A stretch of 64,000 bases of DNA from Plasmodium malariae (lineage: Eukaryota; Apicomplexa; Aconoidasida; Haemosporida; Plasmodiidae): the NCBI RefSeq assembly GCF_900090045.1, contig NC_041788.1, positions 1,116,001-1,180,000 of the forward strand, given 5' to 3'. Position 1 is the first letter of the stretch; every line of letters begins with the position of its first letter. Made by a program: the position numbers and the translations under genes. Shown one piece after another: positions 22,760 to 35,327 of the stretch. The notes under the pieces are model-generated. The model had not been told where the DNA came from. It did not search any database and saw only the letters and a program-made list of their open reading frames with translations.

Positions 22760-24852
22760 AATGTGAACAACGCAGGAATGTATAAAAATTTTTTTTTTTT
22801 AGTAACACTCATGCCATTATGCACATACATATATATATATATATATGCATAAATGACACTTTTTAGTGGGTATATTTTCTTTTTTTCAATTTTAAATTAG
22901 CTCCTTTTTTTTTTTTTCAAGTCTCACTGTTGCCCTTTGCATGCTTTGTCTAGTAATCGTTTCACTGCATTTTGATTTGTTTGAATCTTTTTTTTTTTTT
23001 TTTTTTCTTTTATAAATTTCACAAATCTATATCAAAACTGTGTTTTTAAAAGCTCCTTATTAGCAAAAAAAAAAAAAAAATACTATAAGGCAAGAATAAA
23101 GTAAGAATAAATTGAGTGAAAAAAAGTGAAACAATAATATTATGTCGGAAAATGGAATAAATACACAAAGGCGTATCCTTTCCAGTATAATATCGTTTTA
23201 TGTCATTTGGTAGGAAACACCATATTTGCGATGAAGAAAATGTTAAAATTAAGATGCTATAATGTGCACGTATATTTTTTTTTTTTCTCCTTTCTTTTTC
23301 TCATTTGCCAAGTAAGTTACGTGAAGAGGAACCCTTCAAAATAAATTCCGTCTTCTTTAAGCTGTGAAATGCAAAGTAGGATTATTTATTCTTAAAAATA
23401 CACTTTTTTTTTTTTATCATAAAAAAAGGCTCATAATATTGAGCAAACGTAAAAATAAATAGCATTTCTTTTTTTTAGTTCATGGAACTATTTGGGCTCA
23501 CTAAAAAGTAAAAATTTTTATGCTTTCATATGCATTCGCATAAATGTAACAAGAGTATTTGTTCACACATACGAGTTAAAACTTTTATTCGTAAAGTTTT
23601 TTAGTCGTTCTGTATAGGGGAAGAAAAAAAAAGATAAAAAATACCATAAAACAGGAAAAAAAAAATTCTTGTCTTCAAATATAATACTCCAAAAATATGA
23701 AAAAAAAAAAAAAAAGTAGCAATTTCATTCTTAAAATATGTTCAAATGTGACGGTAACCCCGAAAAATGCATTTATTAAGCTTGAGCATAGGCTCCACAT
23801 TCTTTCATTTCATTTTATTTTATTTTTTCATGTTTTTATTTATGATAATAAGCGCACTTCAATGATAACCCATTAAAATTTTTTAGCAGGTTTTACCAAC
23901 TTTTAAAATGTATAACTCAAGTATGTAAAATGACTATATGACAGTTCATCGAACAAAAAAATACAAATATAACATTGCGAAGAAGACGAACATGAACTTT
24001 TTCCTATTTTCAAAGACAAATAGTTGAAATTATAAAATGTGTATTTTTAATTAAATATATAATTTTTTTTGTTTATCCTTTGTAGTTGAAACAAAAAAAA
24101 AAAAAAAAAAAAAAAAATTACCAAAATAGCGCATTATTGTATATCTTTTAATAGATTAAAAAAAAAAAAAAAAAAAAAATTATACAGCAATTATCACAGT
24201 TATTTGTAATTACTTATATAGCATTTTTTTTTTTACCTTTATTCTTCTTTCTTTCTTTCTTTCTTTCTTTCTTTTTTTTTAAATATTTGCGTTAGCAGCA
24301 GTACGTATTGAGTTAACACATGAAAAACTGATATGTGTACCTGAAGCACGAGCGTATAAATATGAGCGTGTATGTATAAATATACCTGTGGACACACTAA
24401 AAAGCATAGTGTATTACCTTACTTTTTTAAAGATTCACGAAAGCTGGTACGAAAGATATTTTGCCGAAAACATGCTGTAGCGAAAATACATTTAAAAATA
24501 AACCCTTTTAGAAATTTTTTTTACCGTGCATGTTATATTTTTAATTGGTGTGTTACAGATTTTTTTATATTATAATTTTTTTTTCCTTGGTTCCCTTTGA
24601 AAATAATAGTCCGAAATATTATATGTACATATGCATATATACCAATACATACGTAAGAACTGTTTTCCTCACACCTCTTAAAATCGTTATTCCTCTTTTT
24701 TTTTTTTTTACCCATTCACGCCCCTTTATACTGACGCTAGATTGCTTTTCTCATATTTCCATTTTCCTGTTATCGCGTTTGCCCCATCGATAAAGCGCAT
24801 ACCATATCCTCCTAGCCGCACTGATTCACTTCCCCTTTTCAATACTTAAAAA
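22760..24852. other. Intergenic between USP39 and MCM4
   Basis: 2.1 kb of A/T tracts, including poly-A runs near 24.1 kb and a short (CTTT)n run at about 24248-24275. A small island at about 23745-23805 has a GAGC/GCTC hairpin and an outer AATGTG/CACATT pairing, which is suggestive only. No gene seen. The MCM4 promoter should lie near the right end. Confidence 0.6.
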
Positions 24853-27792
24853 ATGGGAACCCCAAGGAGAAGGGTAGGGCAGAATGCTAGCCCCTATGGA
24901 ATGAGTTCGTCAAATATTTTCGGAACGAATAATGAGATTTTTGGAAGTAATTTTATGAACACACCAATGTCAAGTAGGAGAACAAAAAACAGTAAAAGTT
25001 ACTTGAACAGTATGTTAAATGAATCTAGATACTTGAATCAAAGTAATACAGGTTCGCAGTTTATGAAATATGGACACACACCACTAGCTATCAGAAGAAT
25101 AAAATGTGCAAGAGCTGATATAGGAGATGTAGGAAGAGAAGCATTTATGGAAGATGTCGAATCAGGAAGACTTCCTCATTTTATTGATAGTAATTTAGAA
25201 CAAATAAAAGATTTGTTTAACCAATTTTTTGATGAATTTAACATTACGAATTATAGTGATGTATTACAATTTACGGATGAAGATAGGAATATAACTGAAT
25301 ATATTTTGTTACATCGAGATAATTTAAAAGTTTACTTAGCATATTATGGATGGAAAATGATCAAATTTATAGAAACAGGTAGACAGAATGAATGTAAGTT
25401 AAACAATGAGAATGAGGAAAATGATGATTCTGAAGGAGTTAAGAATTTAGAACATATAAAATCTTTTGAAGTAGATTTAACACATATATATTTTTTTAAT
25501 AAAAAATTGTATAAATTAATAATTGAATACCCATCAGATTGTATAAGTGAAATAGACAAAATTATAAGCTCAAAATATAACTCGCTTTTGACATTAGTGT
25601 TAGAGGGAGATACGAAATCTAGTTCTTCCGATAAATATTCTGTAAACAATACAAGACAAGATTATTGTAGGGTTCGATTTTTTAATAAAAGGCATAAAGA
25701 TACCCCTAGAAAATTAGGACCGAATCAAATAGAAACATTAGTGTGTATTAAAGGAGTAATTATTAGGTGCTCAAATATTATTCCAGAAATGACAATGGCT
25801 GCTTTTAAATGTACTTCGAAAAAAAGAATAGGTGTTAATAATTATGAAAAATGTAATGAAGAAGTATATGAACATGTCATACAAGGAGAAGTACAAGAAC
25901 CATTAACTTGTACTAATTGTAATAATAAAAACACATTTGAATTATGGCATAATAATTGTTGTTTTTCTTCAAAACAACTTATTAAATTAAGTGAAGTAAC
26001 TGAACATTTAAAGCAAGGAGAAACACCACAATCTATCTCTATATATGCATATGATGATTTAATAGATTATACGAAACCTGGAGATACTGTAGAATTAACA
26101 GGGATTTTAAAAGCTTCTCCTGTTCGTCTAAACCCTAGATCTAGATGTTATAATAGTGTTCATAGAACCTATATAAATGTTATACATATAAGAAAAGAAA
26201 ATAAGCAGAAAATGAAATTGACAGAACAGAATGATACAGGTGCTATAATTTTAAAAAGAAGTGAAGATGGAACAGTGGAGGAAAATTTAGAAAAATTAAA
26301 TGAACAAGGAAATCTATTATTTACTACAGAAGTAATTCAAAAAATGCAAAAATTAAGTCAAGATCCAAACATATATCAAAGATTAGTTGATTCCATTGCC
26401 CCATCAATATATGGGCGTGATGATATTAAAAGGGGTCTTTTATGTCAATTATTTGGTGGTAGTAAAATTACGGATAAATATAAAAATAAATATAGATCAG
26501 AGATTCATATCTTATTATGTGGAGATCCATCTACAGCCAAATCGCAGTTACTACATTATGTACATAAACTATCCCCTCGTGGTATATACACAAGTGGTAA
26601 AGGAAGTAGTAGCGTTGGCTTAACAGCATTTATATCTAAGGACTCGGAAACAAAAGAATATATCTTAGAATCTGGAGCTGTTGTTTTATCAGACAAAGGA
26701 ATATGCTGTATTGACGAATTTGACAAAATGGATGATTCTGCAAGAGCTATTTTACATGAAGTAATGGAACAACAAACAGTCACTATTGCAAAAGCAGGTA
26801 TTGTTGCTACCTTAAATGCTCGTACATCAATTTTAGCTTCAGCTAATCCCATCAATAGTAAATATGATAAAAATAAAGCCGTCGTAGAAAATATCAATTT
26901 GCCTCCCTCCCTGTTTTCTAGATTTGATTTAATTTATCTTGTAATTGATAGAGCAAATGAAGAAGAAGATAAGAAGTTGGCCACGGTGCTTTGTAAGAAT
27001 TTCTCGTACGGTGCAAAAGAGGAAGACGATGAGGAGGACGATGAAGAAGGGGAAGATGAAGAAGAAGGAGAGGACGAAGATGAGGATGATGAACTGAGTA
27101 AACTGGGTGAAGGGGATGGAATAAATGATGATAGATCACAATATAAAAAGAAAAAGAATAACATGAAAGATGGGATAGGTGAATCCAGTTCCTACTGTAA
27201 CACTAGTTCAAATAAAAAGAATTCGAAGAAGTATCTAATTGATTCAAATACATTATCACTATATATAGCTTATTGTCGTATTACATGTAATCCAATAATT
27301 TCACTTGAAAGCAAAAAAATTATTATTGACGAATATATAAAGATGAGGTGTAAAGAAGGGTCAAAATCTCCAACTGCCAGCCCAAGACAACTAGAGGGTT
27401 TAGTTAGACTTAGTCAAAGCTTAGCAAAAATGAAATTAAAAAATGTAGTAACTCCTGAAGAAGCTAATGAAGCTGTACGTTTAATGAACATAGCAACCTT
27501 TCAAAGTTTGATTGATCCTTTAAGCGGTAGAATTGATTTTGATCAAGTAAATTTGGGTCAGACATCCCAGCACAAGAAAAAATCAGATCTTATAAAGGAT
27601 ATCATAATGAATGTCCTCGTTTTAAAAAATATGACGAAAGATGAATTACTTACACACTGTCACGAAACAATTATGAACGACCGAGATTATGCAACAGCTA
27701 TGGACAGAAAATCTTTCGAAGAAGCTTTTTACGATCTTGAAAAATCGCAAGAAATTACTCGACTCTCTTCTGGCTTATACAAGAAAAAATAG
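24853..27792 (+). CDS. MCM4: DNA replication licensing factor MCM4
   Basis: Single exon of 979 residues. MCM4 is one of six AAA+ subunits of the MCM2-7 helicase loaded at origins in G1. Visible features are a disordered Ser-rich N-terminus; an N-terminal domain with a Cys-containing zinc-binding region (about 315-380, with CTNC); Walker A GDPSTAKS at about 557; Walker B CCIDEFDKM at about 617; sensor-1 region SANPINS; and arginine finger SRFDLIY with Arg at about 690. The pattern around Walker A and the sequence LSDKGICCIDEF agree with MCM4 better than with other MCMs. A run of about 38 mostly Asp/Glu residues (about 720-758) plus a Lys/Ser stretch interrupts the loop before the C-terminal lid helices (NPIISLESKK...RQLEGLVRL). 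The C-terminus has the expected winged-helix-like segment. Its place beside the ApiAP2 gene fits synteny recalled from P. falciparum. Confidence 0.95.
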   Translation: MGTPRRRVGQNASPYGMSSSNIFGTNNEIFGSNFMNTPMSSRRTKNSKSYLNSMLNESRYLNQSNTGSQFMKYGHTPLAIRRIKCARADIGDVGREAFMEDVESGRLPHFIDSNLEQIKDLFNQFFDEFNITNYSDVLQFTDEDRNITEYILLHRDNLKVYLAYYGWKMIKFIETGRQNECKLNNENEENDDSEGVKNLEHIKSFEVDLTHIYFFNKKLYKLIIEYPSDCISEIDKIISSKYNSLLTLVLEGDTKSSSSDKYSVNNTRQDYCRVRFFNKRHKDTPRKLGPNQIETLVCIKGVIIRCSNIIPEMTMAAFKCTSKKRIGVNNYEKCNEEVYEHVIQGEVQEPLTCTNCNNKNTFELWHNNCCFSSKQLIKLSEVTEHLKQGETPQSISIYAYDDLIDYTKPGDTVELTGILKASPVRLNPRSRCYNSVHRTYINVIHIRKENKQKMKLTEQNDTGAIILKRSEDGTVEENLEKLNEQGNLLFTTEVIQKMQKLSQDPNIYQRLVDSIAPSIYGRDDIKRGLLCQLFGGSKITDKYKNKYRSEIHILLCGDPSTAKSQLLHYVHKLSPRGIYTSGKGSSSVGLTAFISKDSETKEYILESGAVVLSDKGICCIDEFDKMDDSARAILHEVMEQQTVTIAKAGIVATLNARTSILASANPINSKYDKNKAVVENINLPPSLFSRFDLIYLVIDRANEEEDKKLATVLCKNFSYGAKEEDDEEDDEEGEDEEEGEDEDEDDELSKLGEGDGINDDRSQYKKKKNNMKDGIGESSSYCNTSSNKKNSKKYLIDSNTLSLYIAYCRITCNPIISLESKKIIIDEYIKMRCKEGSKSPTASPRQLEGLVRLSQSLAKMKLKNVVTPEEANEAVRLMNIATFQSLIDPLSGRIDFDQVNLGQTSQHKKKSDLIKDIIMNVLVLKNMTKDELLTHCHETIMNDRDYATAMDRKSFEEAFYDLEKSQEITRLSSGLYKKK

Positions 27793-28236
27793 ATTCGCGT
27801 GGGGGTGCTGTATACACATATATATGTGCATATATGTGTATATATGTGGGTACATGTGTATGCCTTATCTGGGAAAGGATAAATGCATTAAATATTTACT
27901 ATATAAGAATGAATATAAGACTATGAATTTTTTTCGTTTTATCTTTCTTCCCCATTAAAAATTATGTATATAACCTTTTAAATCAGTGTGAACGATGAAG
28001 TTCTGGTTTTTTTTTTTTTTTTTTTTTCTCTTTTTAAACACATTTTAATTATAAGCAACTTAATTTTTCTGAATTTCCTGTAAATATATTCATATTTTAT
28101 TGTGTATGATATATATGTTGTTAAAAACATAACTACTTTTTTACACCTTAAAGTTTTTCCATCTTACAAAGAGACTTCATATTTTTTAATACACAGTTTT
28201 CTTCTTTTTCTTCTCTTTGTTTTTATTTTTTCTATA

Positions 28237-28238
<2 letters not shown>

Positions 28239-28307
<69 letters not shown>
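28239..28307. repeat. Poly-T tract of 69 bases
   Basis: Uninterrupted T run downstream of MCM4. Confidence 0.95.
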
Positions 28308-28405
28308 CTCTCTTTTTTTTTACTTTTTCTTTTTCTTTTCAAATATGAAAGAAACTTAAATATAAAGTTCTATTTTAAAAATTGCAAATAGTGAGTATTA
28401 TTATT

Positions 28406-28582
28406 ATGTGTGCCATTAAAGCTCTATTTAATATACGGAGATTTTTTTCTTATTTGAAAATACAAATATTTAGGTGTACTAGCAATTCGGAAATAATACA
28501 AACGCGTCTCAATATAGTAAAAGTTCCTAAATATATCAATAAATTAGCTAGAAAAAAAAAAAAAAATTTCATCACTTTGTAA
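28406..28582 (+). CDS. Possible small ORF, 58 residues
   Basis: ATG frame beginning MCAIKALFNIRRFFSYLK and containing RLNIVKVPKYINKLARK before a poly-Lys run caused by a poly-A tract. Amino-acid use is more balanced than in neighbouring chance frames, and the Arg/Phe-rich start resembles a mitochondrial presequence. The true end may be hidden by the poly-A run. No family recognised. Confidence 0.25.
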   Translation: MCAIKALFNIRRFFSYLKIQIFRCTSNSEIIQTRLNIVKVPKYINKLARKKKKNFITL

Positions 28583-31500
28583 TAGTAAATTTTTTATTTT
28601 TTTTTTTTAACACTATTACACCCTATAGTACTCTAATGCACAGCTTTTTATTTCCTATTCAAAAATTATTGCTCCATGTGTACTTAGCATTATACATATA
28701 TGTATTGTATCCCATAAGGGTATAATAATAATTCTTGGGAGAATGTAATATAATAACCCTAGATATCATAACCATATGAAAATGCTTAACAATTACTATT
28801 ATATATAAGTGTATTAAAAAAAAAGAAAAAAAACTCAATGTTTTATATATACCGAAATTTAATTGTTCTTTTACAAGATCAAAACATTAAAAAAAAAAAT
28901 TTTCAAGTGAAATGTCTTGTGTGTCATTTTAGCATTGATAGTATAAAAGTAAATTTAAAATACTTGCAAGATGTGCTACAAGTATATGATTTTTTTTTTT
29001 TTTTTCAACTTGAATAAAAAAAAAATTGAGCAGAAAAAAGGAAAAGATGTTTATATTTTTATTTCCTATTTACTAAACATTATACAAAATAAAAAATTAT
29101 CCTATTTTTGCTTCACTTTTTAATTAGTATTCTTTCGGCACTTCGCTTATTGTGTATTAATCACATAGCATATTTTTTTTTTTTTTTTTTTTTTTACACT
29201 ATTTATTTATGTATCTTATTAAAGTGTGCTTTGAATTTTTTTTTTAAATGTGCAACATAGTATATATATATATATATATATTTGTACGATATGGAAGAAA
29301 TTACTATATATAATAGCATTTCTTCCTTAACTTTTATACGATTAAATTGTGGCTTTTTCTTTTCTTTTTTTTATTTTTTTTTGCACTAATCTACACATAG
29401 GAACTTGTTATATTTTACTAAAAAAATGCTGAAATTTTTTTTTTTTTTTTGATTTTTTTCCTATTAACGGAGACATTTAAACAAGGTAAATAAATTCAAA
29501 TGGTGTGGTATAGGATAAACTTACTAGTAATTCTTACAAGGAAAAAACAAAATTTTAAATATATTCCTATACAGGGAATTTCATTTTTACAAATCTTCTA
29601 ATAGATTTAAAAAAAAAATTGCAAATATTTATATATAATTTAAAATGTTTTTTTTTTTTTTTTTTTGTGTTTGCTATTTCCTATAAGATAAATAGTATTT
29701 TTTTCTCGTTCAAGATGTATTCTCACAAAAAAAAAAAAAAAAAAAAAAAAATGACACTATATATATTAAAATTAAAAAATGATTCTTTCATTTTACATAA
29801 TGTAATGATTTTGTGAAAAAATTAAAAAAATACGAACTGTTAAGAATTCTTTTATTCAATTTAAAGTTTTCTTTTTTTTTTTTTTTTTTTTTTTTTTTTG
29901 TTTTAAAATGAATTTTTGTTCAATCATTTTTCTTTCTTTAAATATTCTCCTAAGTGAAATTTCTTTCGATACTTATAATTCTCTCCATATTTACATTTTG
30001 TAAAATTATATAAACTTAAAATCGCATAATATATATTTACAAATTTATATATGTTTATTTTACAAAACATTATTAAAATGTAGTTCCAGCTGTGTTATTG
30101 TTTTTTGGTATTTATTGCTGGAAGTATTATTATTACCGTTACTATTCCTGTAACTGTAAATGTGTATATTTATATACTGTACATAAATATATATATGTGC
30201 ATAAGGAAATATACATAATATATATATTATTGCAACACACAAGAGATACATATGTATATAATAATTACATATACATCAAGGTACACACATTAAACAGATA
30301 AAGAAAAAAAAAAAAAAAAAGATACAGTGAGTGTATTACCACTTAAAAATACATGAGCTAGTGTGTTAAAGGCAAAAATAAGAAAATATAAAAAAAAAAA
30401 AAAAAGTAAAAAAATGAAAAAGACATTTTTTTTTTTTTTTTATTAATAAATAAATAGTAACAGGAGTGTAATTAGTGCTCTAAGTTTATTTATTTATCAT
30501 GTTTTAAGTTTATTTCATTTTTCTTTATATTTTTTGATTGCATGCTGCATAAAGACAGTTCTTATATTTAAGGCTCAATAATAATAAAGTCCAAAAAATA
30601 AAAAATTGAACTTTTGTTGTTAATGAATCCTTAAATGAATAAAATCTAATATATGTGTGTGCCTTTCTTTTCTTTTTTTTTTTTTTATCTTGTATGAACA
30701 ATAATTTTTTTTTGAGGAGTGTAAAGTTAATTTTTGTTACAGTAAATACACATAAAATAGTTTATGGAGAAGACTGCATGGAATTTACGATTTTTTTTTT
30801 TTTTTTTTTGGATAGAATAATAATATTAATTTTTATGTAGTTGTATCAATAAATATGATTTTCTTTCGAAAATAGAAAGTAATTTGCTTCTATGGAAAAG
30901 TTGCATTTTCTGTTTTGAGCTTTTCTTTTTTTTTTTTTATCCCCCTCTCCTAATATTTCTTTTTTTTTTTTTTAACTATAGACATAAAATTTTTTTGAAG
31001 TACGTTTTATTTTTTTTTTTATTATATAGTTATATATCATAGAGAAAAAGAAAAATTCATCCTATTATTTTTGTATTGCTTTTTATAGTTATCTATATGC
31101 AATTAAATTGTAGTGAATATAAATATATATGTACAACCTATAACTGATTTGAACTTATGATTTTTATTAATTATAAGGCAAAATTGTGCATATATATATA
31201 TAAATGCATGTACACGTTTAATATATATAAATATATATATTTAATAATTGTAATAGCACTTTTTTTTTTTTTTAAAGTACTTTTTTTTAACGAATTTTGC
31301 AAATTATACAAAGTGTGCATAAACATATTATATATATATATATACATTTATGTAGGCGAGCAATTATTGATGTGCGATAATTAAATAAAAAAAAAACAAA
31401 AAAGAAAGATGGATCGTAGTTTAAAACGTTCTTATTGCATAACATATGAAATTCTTAGCTAATTCTTTTTATAGAACTACTGATCTATATTTTTACATAT

Positions 31501-33017
31501 ATATGATTAAAATTTCTAAATTTTATAATAAATATCTAGTATATTCCCTTTTTAATTTTTAAATGTAGTTTTTTTTTTTTTTTTTTTCATATATAATTTA
31601 AGTTTTCTCGAAAGATATGTTAATATATAATGCATTTTACATAACAGTATATATATCTTGGAATTAAAGCTAAAGAGAAAAAAAAAAGAGTGCATTTATT
31701 AAGTATATATATATATATATATATAGTAAATTTGCTGAGTAGGAATTATTTATTTATTATGTAGTATTGTTTCCCTTTTTTTTTTTTTTTTTTGTATCTC
31801 TGATTAAGTACATATATATTATGCATATTATGTATGTAAATATATGTATAACTAAATAAATACATCCATATATATATATGTATATATTTAGTGCGTTTTT
31901 ATGTCTTTGATTTCAAGAGAAATATTTTTGCTATAAGCGCAGTAATTTTCTTGTTTTATTTATTTTTTATTTTTTTAATAGTAAGAAATAGATGAAAATT
32001 TATTTTTATGTTAAAATATTAAAGATAAATGTTTTTTTAAATGTATTGCTTAAATTTTAAAAAATAATTAAGTTTTTTTTTTCAAATTAAAATAAATTGT
32101 GTATCTATTTTTTTAATGAATATATATATTTATTCATATTGTATGCTTTATATAATATGTATGTACACATATATATAAATATATGTGTAGACATATAAGC
32201 ACTGAATCATATATGAAGACTTATATTATAAGTGTTACATGCTAGTTTCATATGAAATATAGTAAAAATTAAATTAAAATTTAGAAAAATTGTATACGTG
32301 TATTTAATATCATAAATAATTATATAGGATTATAAAATTTTGTGCAGCAAAAATTTTGATATTGTTTTATTTATTTATTTATTTTTTTTTATATATTTTT
32401 CTTAATAAAAAGTTTAATATAATTTTATTATTTTTTATTATTTTTTTATTTTTATGTAATTTTTTATATTATTTTTTTTTTCCACAATTTTTTCTTTGTC
32501 CATTAACAATAAAAAATTCTTTTATTTTCTTTTTTTGCCCCTAATTAATGAAAAACATTTAGCTTCATATTTTTTATAAGTATTTTGTGAAGTAAAATAA
32601 CATACTAATGTAAACGTATGATTGAAGCATGCGTTTTATTTTTTAATGCTTTTTACAAATTTACATAGAAACACACATACATCATAATTAAGTATATATG
32701 TATATATATATATAAGTTATAGAGATATGGAAACTTCTTTACCTATAGTAAAAACGTATCCATTTTTGTATATACATAAATAAACGCTATATCCATCAAA
32801 AAGTGGAAATAGAATTTTTCATTTTTATTTTTTTTGCCACCATAATATATTTTTTTTTTTTCATTTGCTTATGCAAATACATGACGAGGAATATTTAGAA
32901 GTATACAAGTTTTGCCCACATTATACCGCATTTCATAATTTATGTTATATATGTTATTTACTTAAAAATGAGTAGTAAAAATTTATATGATATGGAAGTG
33001 AACAATATACATTTATG

Positions 33018-33118
33018 CAGGGATACACATACAAATGCATGTACAAATACGCATACAAATACGCATACAAATACGCATACAAATACGCATACAAATACGC
33101 ATACAAATACACCTACAA
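33018..33118. repeat. 12-bp minisatellite (ACAAATACGCAT)n
   Basis: About eight tandem copies of ACAAATACGCAT with degenerate edges that pass into ACATATACAT-type sequence. Open in several frames only because 12 is a multiple of three. Confidence 0.95.
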
Positions 33119-35254
33119 ATATACATACATATACACGTACAAATATACGTACGTTCATATATACATACTTATATACATATATACATACCTATATACAGGT
33201 ATTCATATATGTATATGTATATACATATGTATACATTTATTCCTATATTTTTTTTTATCGTTTAATGCAGATGTTCTAATGTAGTGATTTGCGTGAGCAG
33301 TTAACAGTTATATTTTAATGAAAATAAATTCAGATATGTGAAATACGTTTTAGTTTAATATTATTTTTTTTTTGTTAAATTAATTTTTTTGTTATACTTT
33401 TTTACGTCATATATTTTTTTTTTTTTTATTATTATATAGTTGTATCTTATATTTAAATGAAATTTAGAAAATTTTGTTGATATATCCTTAATTTTTATAT
33501 TATTTAAGTCTTATGTACTATACATTTTATTTATCTATATTTTTTATATTACTTTTATTTTTGAAGTAACAGATGTATTATACAGATTTATGTGTGGATG
33601 TGAATGTATGCATAAGAAAAAATACTTAATTAAAAAGAAGAAAGTAAAGTCTTTTTTTTTTATTTCTTTTTTCCATTTTTATCTTTCAATTTAGTAGCTA
33701 TAATCATTATTTGAACACCTGTTTAAATTTGGTGTGTCTGACTGAAGTAGCTTTTGAATTATACATTATTATACAAATATTATGTCCATAGAGTTTATTG
33801 TACTAGATACAGCTATATATATACGTACATATATATTTTTTTTTTTTTTGTCATTCTATATATAATACGTATGTTTATGATTACTAACTAGATGTAAATT
33901 TTATTTTATCTACAGTGTTCTATGGACTTTTTTTTTTTTTTTATATATTTTTGTCATAGGAATGGCATTATATTTTTTATTTTATATATTTATGAATATA
34001 TACACATATGTGTGTATTTCAACAATTTATGCTTGAAAGGCTAATTCAGCACCATAACAAGGAAATTGTTTTGAAAGAGCGTATATTATGTATTATGCTT
34101 TAAAAGAAAAAAAAAAAAAAAAAAGTATATATATATATATATATTTAAATATTTAAACATATATATATACATATGTATGCATAGCTGTTTCATGTTCTAT
34201 TTTTTTAGTTATTTTTAATAAAAAATATTTTTTTATTGTCTTTATGTTAAGAGCTATTTTTAAGTAATACATCCATAACTTTTAGGTAGTACCAACACTT
34301 TCCATAAGGTTTATATAATATTTTTCTTAAGAGAAAATTGATATTATAGAAGTGTAGTATTTATAATGCAATTATAAAAGCAAGAAAGCAAGAAGAATTA
34401 TATCAGAGAGATATACAAGCATATGAACGCATATAATATTATATATAAACTTGTATTAGCAATATATTTAAACACTTTTTATACAGAAAATATAAAAAAT
34501 ATTTACATTAAAAAGTAGTCACAAAGAATTAATGGAAAAATACGTGTAAATGAACATATCTATGTCAGAAGTAATATAAGAGTAGACCTTTTAATAAATA
34601 TAATAAGAGTTATCAGTTATATTAATCTATTAATTATTTTAATCTCATAGTAATTTTTTGAGAAAAATAATTATTTTAGAGGTATATTACCTTCATATAG
34701 TAGTTGTAACAATTTTGCAAATTTTTTTTGTATGTTCATACATAATATACATATATATATATATGTTTATAAATACGTATACACATTTATGTAATTGTAA
34801 ATGCATGGATTCATATGAATATAAATATTGCGCTTGTGTTCTTTTTTATTGTCGTTTTTACGTCCTTTAGTGCAAATATATTTAGCTTTTATCTTAATGT
34901 TATTACGTAAAACTACGCTGGTTGTAATTTATACGTCCCCACATTGGTACTGAATTTCATATATAGTAAAGTTAAATTGAACTAATATATATATATAATT
35001 TTGTGCATATATTTATATATATGTATATCACGTAGTAAGGTTAATTTTGTGTAGTACTGTACGTTGTGTTATATAAATGCATTTTTCTTTTTTTTCCTTT
35101 TTTATATATTATATTCCATAGTAATTTACAAATAGAAATAATATCTTATACTATCTTTTCAAAAAATTGATAATTTTGTTCTTTTTGTTAGATACATATA
35201 TAGTGTCTAAATTAATTTTTGCACATATCAGAATAAACACATTGTAGTTTATAC

Positions 35255-35255
<1 letters not shown>

Positions 35256-35320
<65 letters not shown>
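35256..35320. repeat. (TA)n array, 65 bp
   Basis: Perfect TA array in the region upstream of the ApiAP2 gene. Confidence 0.95.

Positions 35321-35327
<7 letters not shown>

Noticed and set aside
28750..28765. AACCCTAG considered as a telomere repeat or telomerase-RNA template
   Set aside because: Only a seven-base match to the Plasmodium telomere repeat and a single occurrence. Expected by chance.
33018..33118. 12-bp direct repeat considered as a CRISPR-like array
   Set aside because: Contiguous tandem units without spacers in a eukaryotic genome. It is an ordinary minisatellite.
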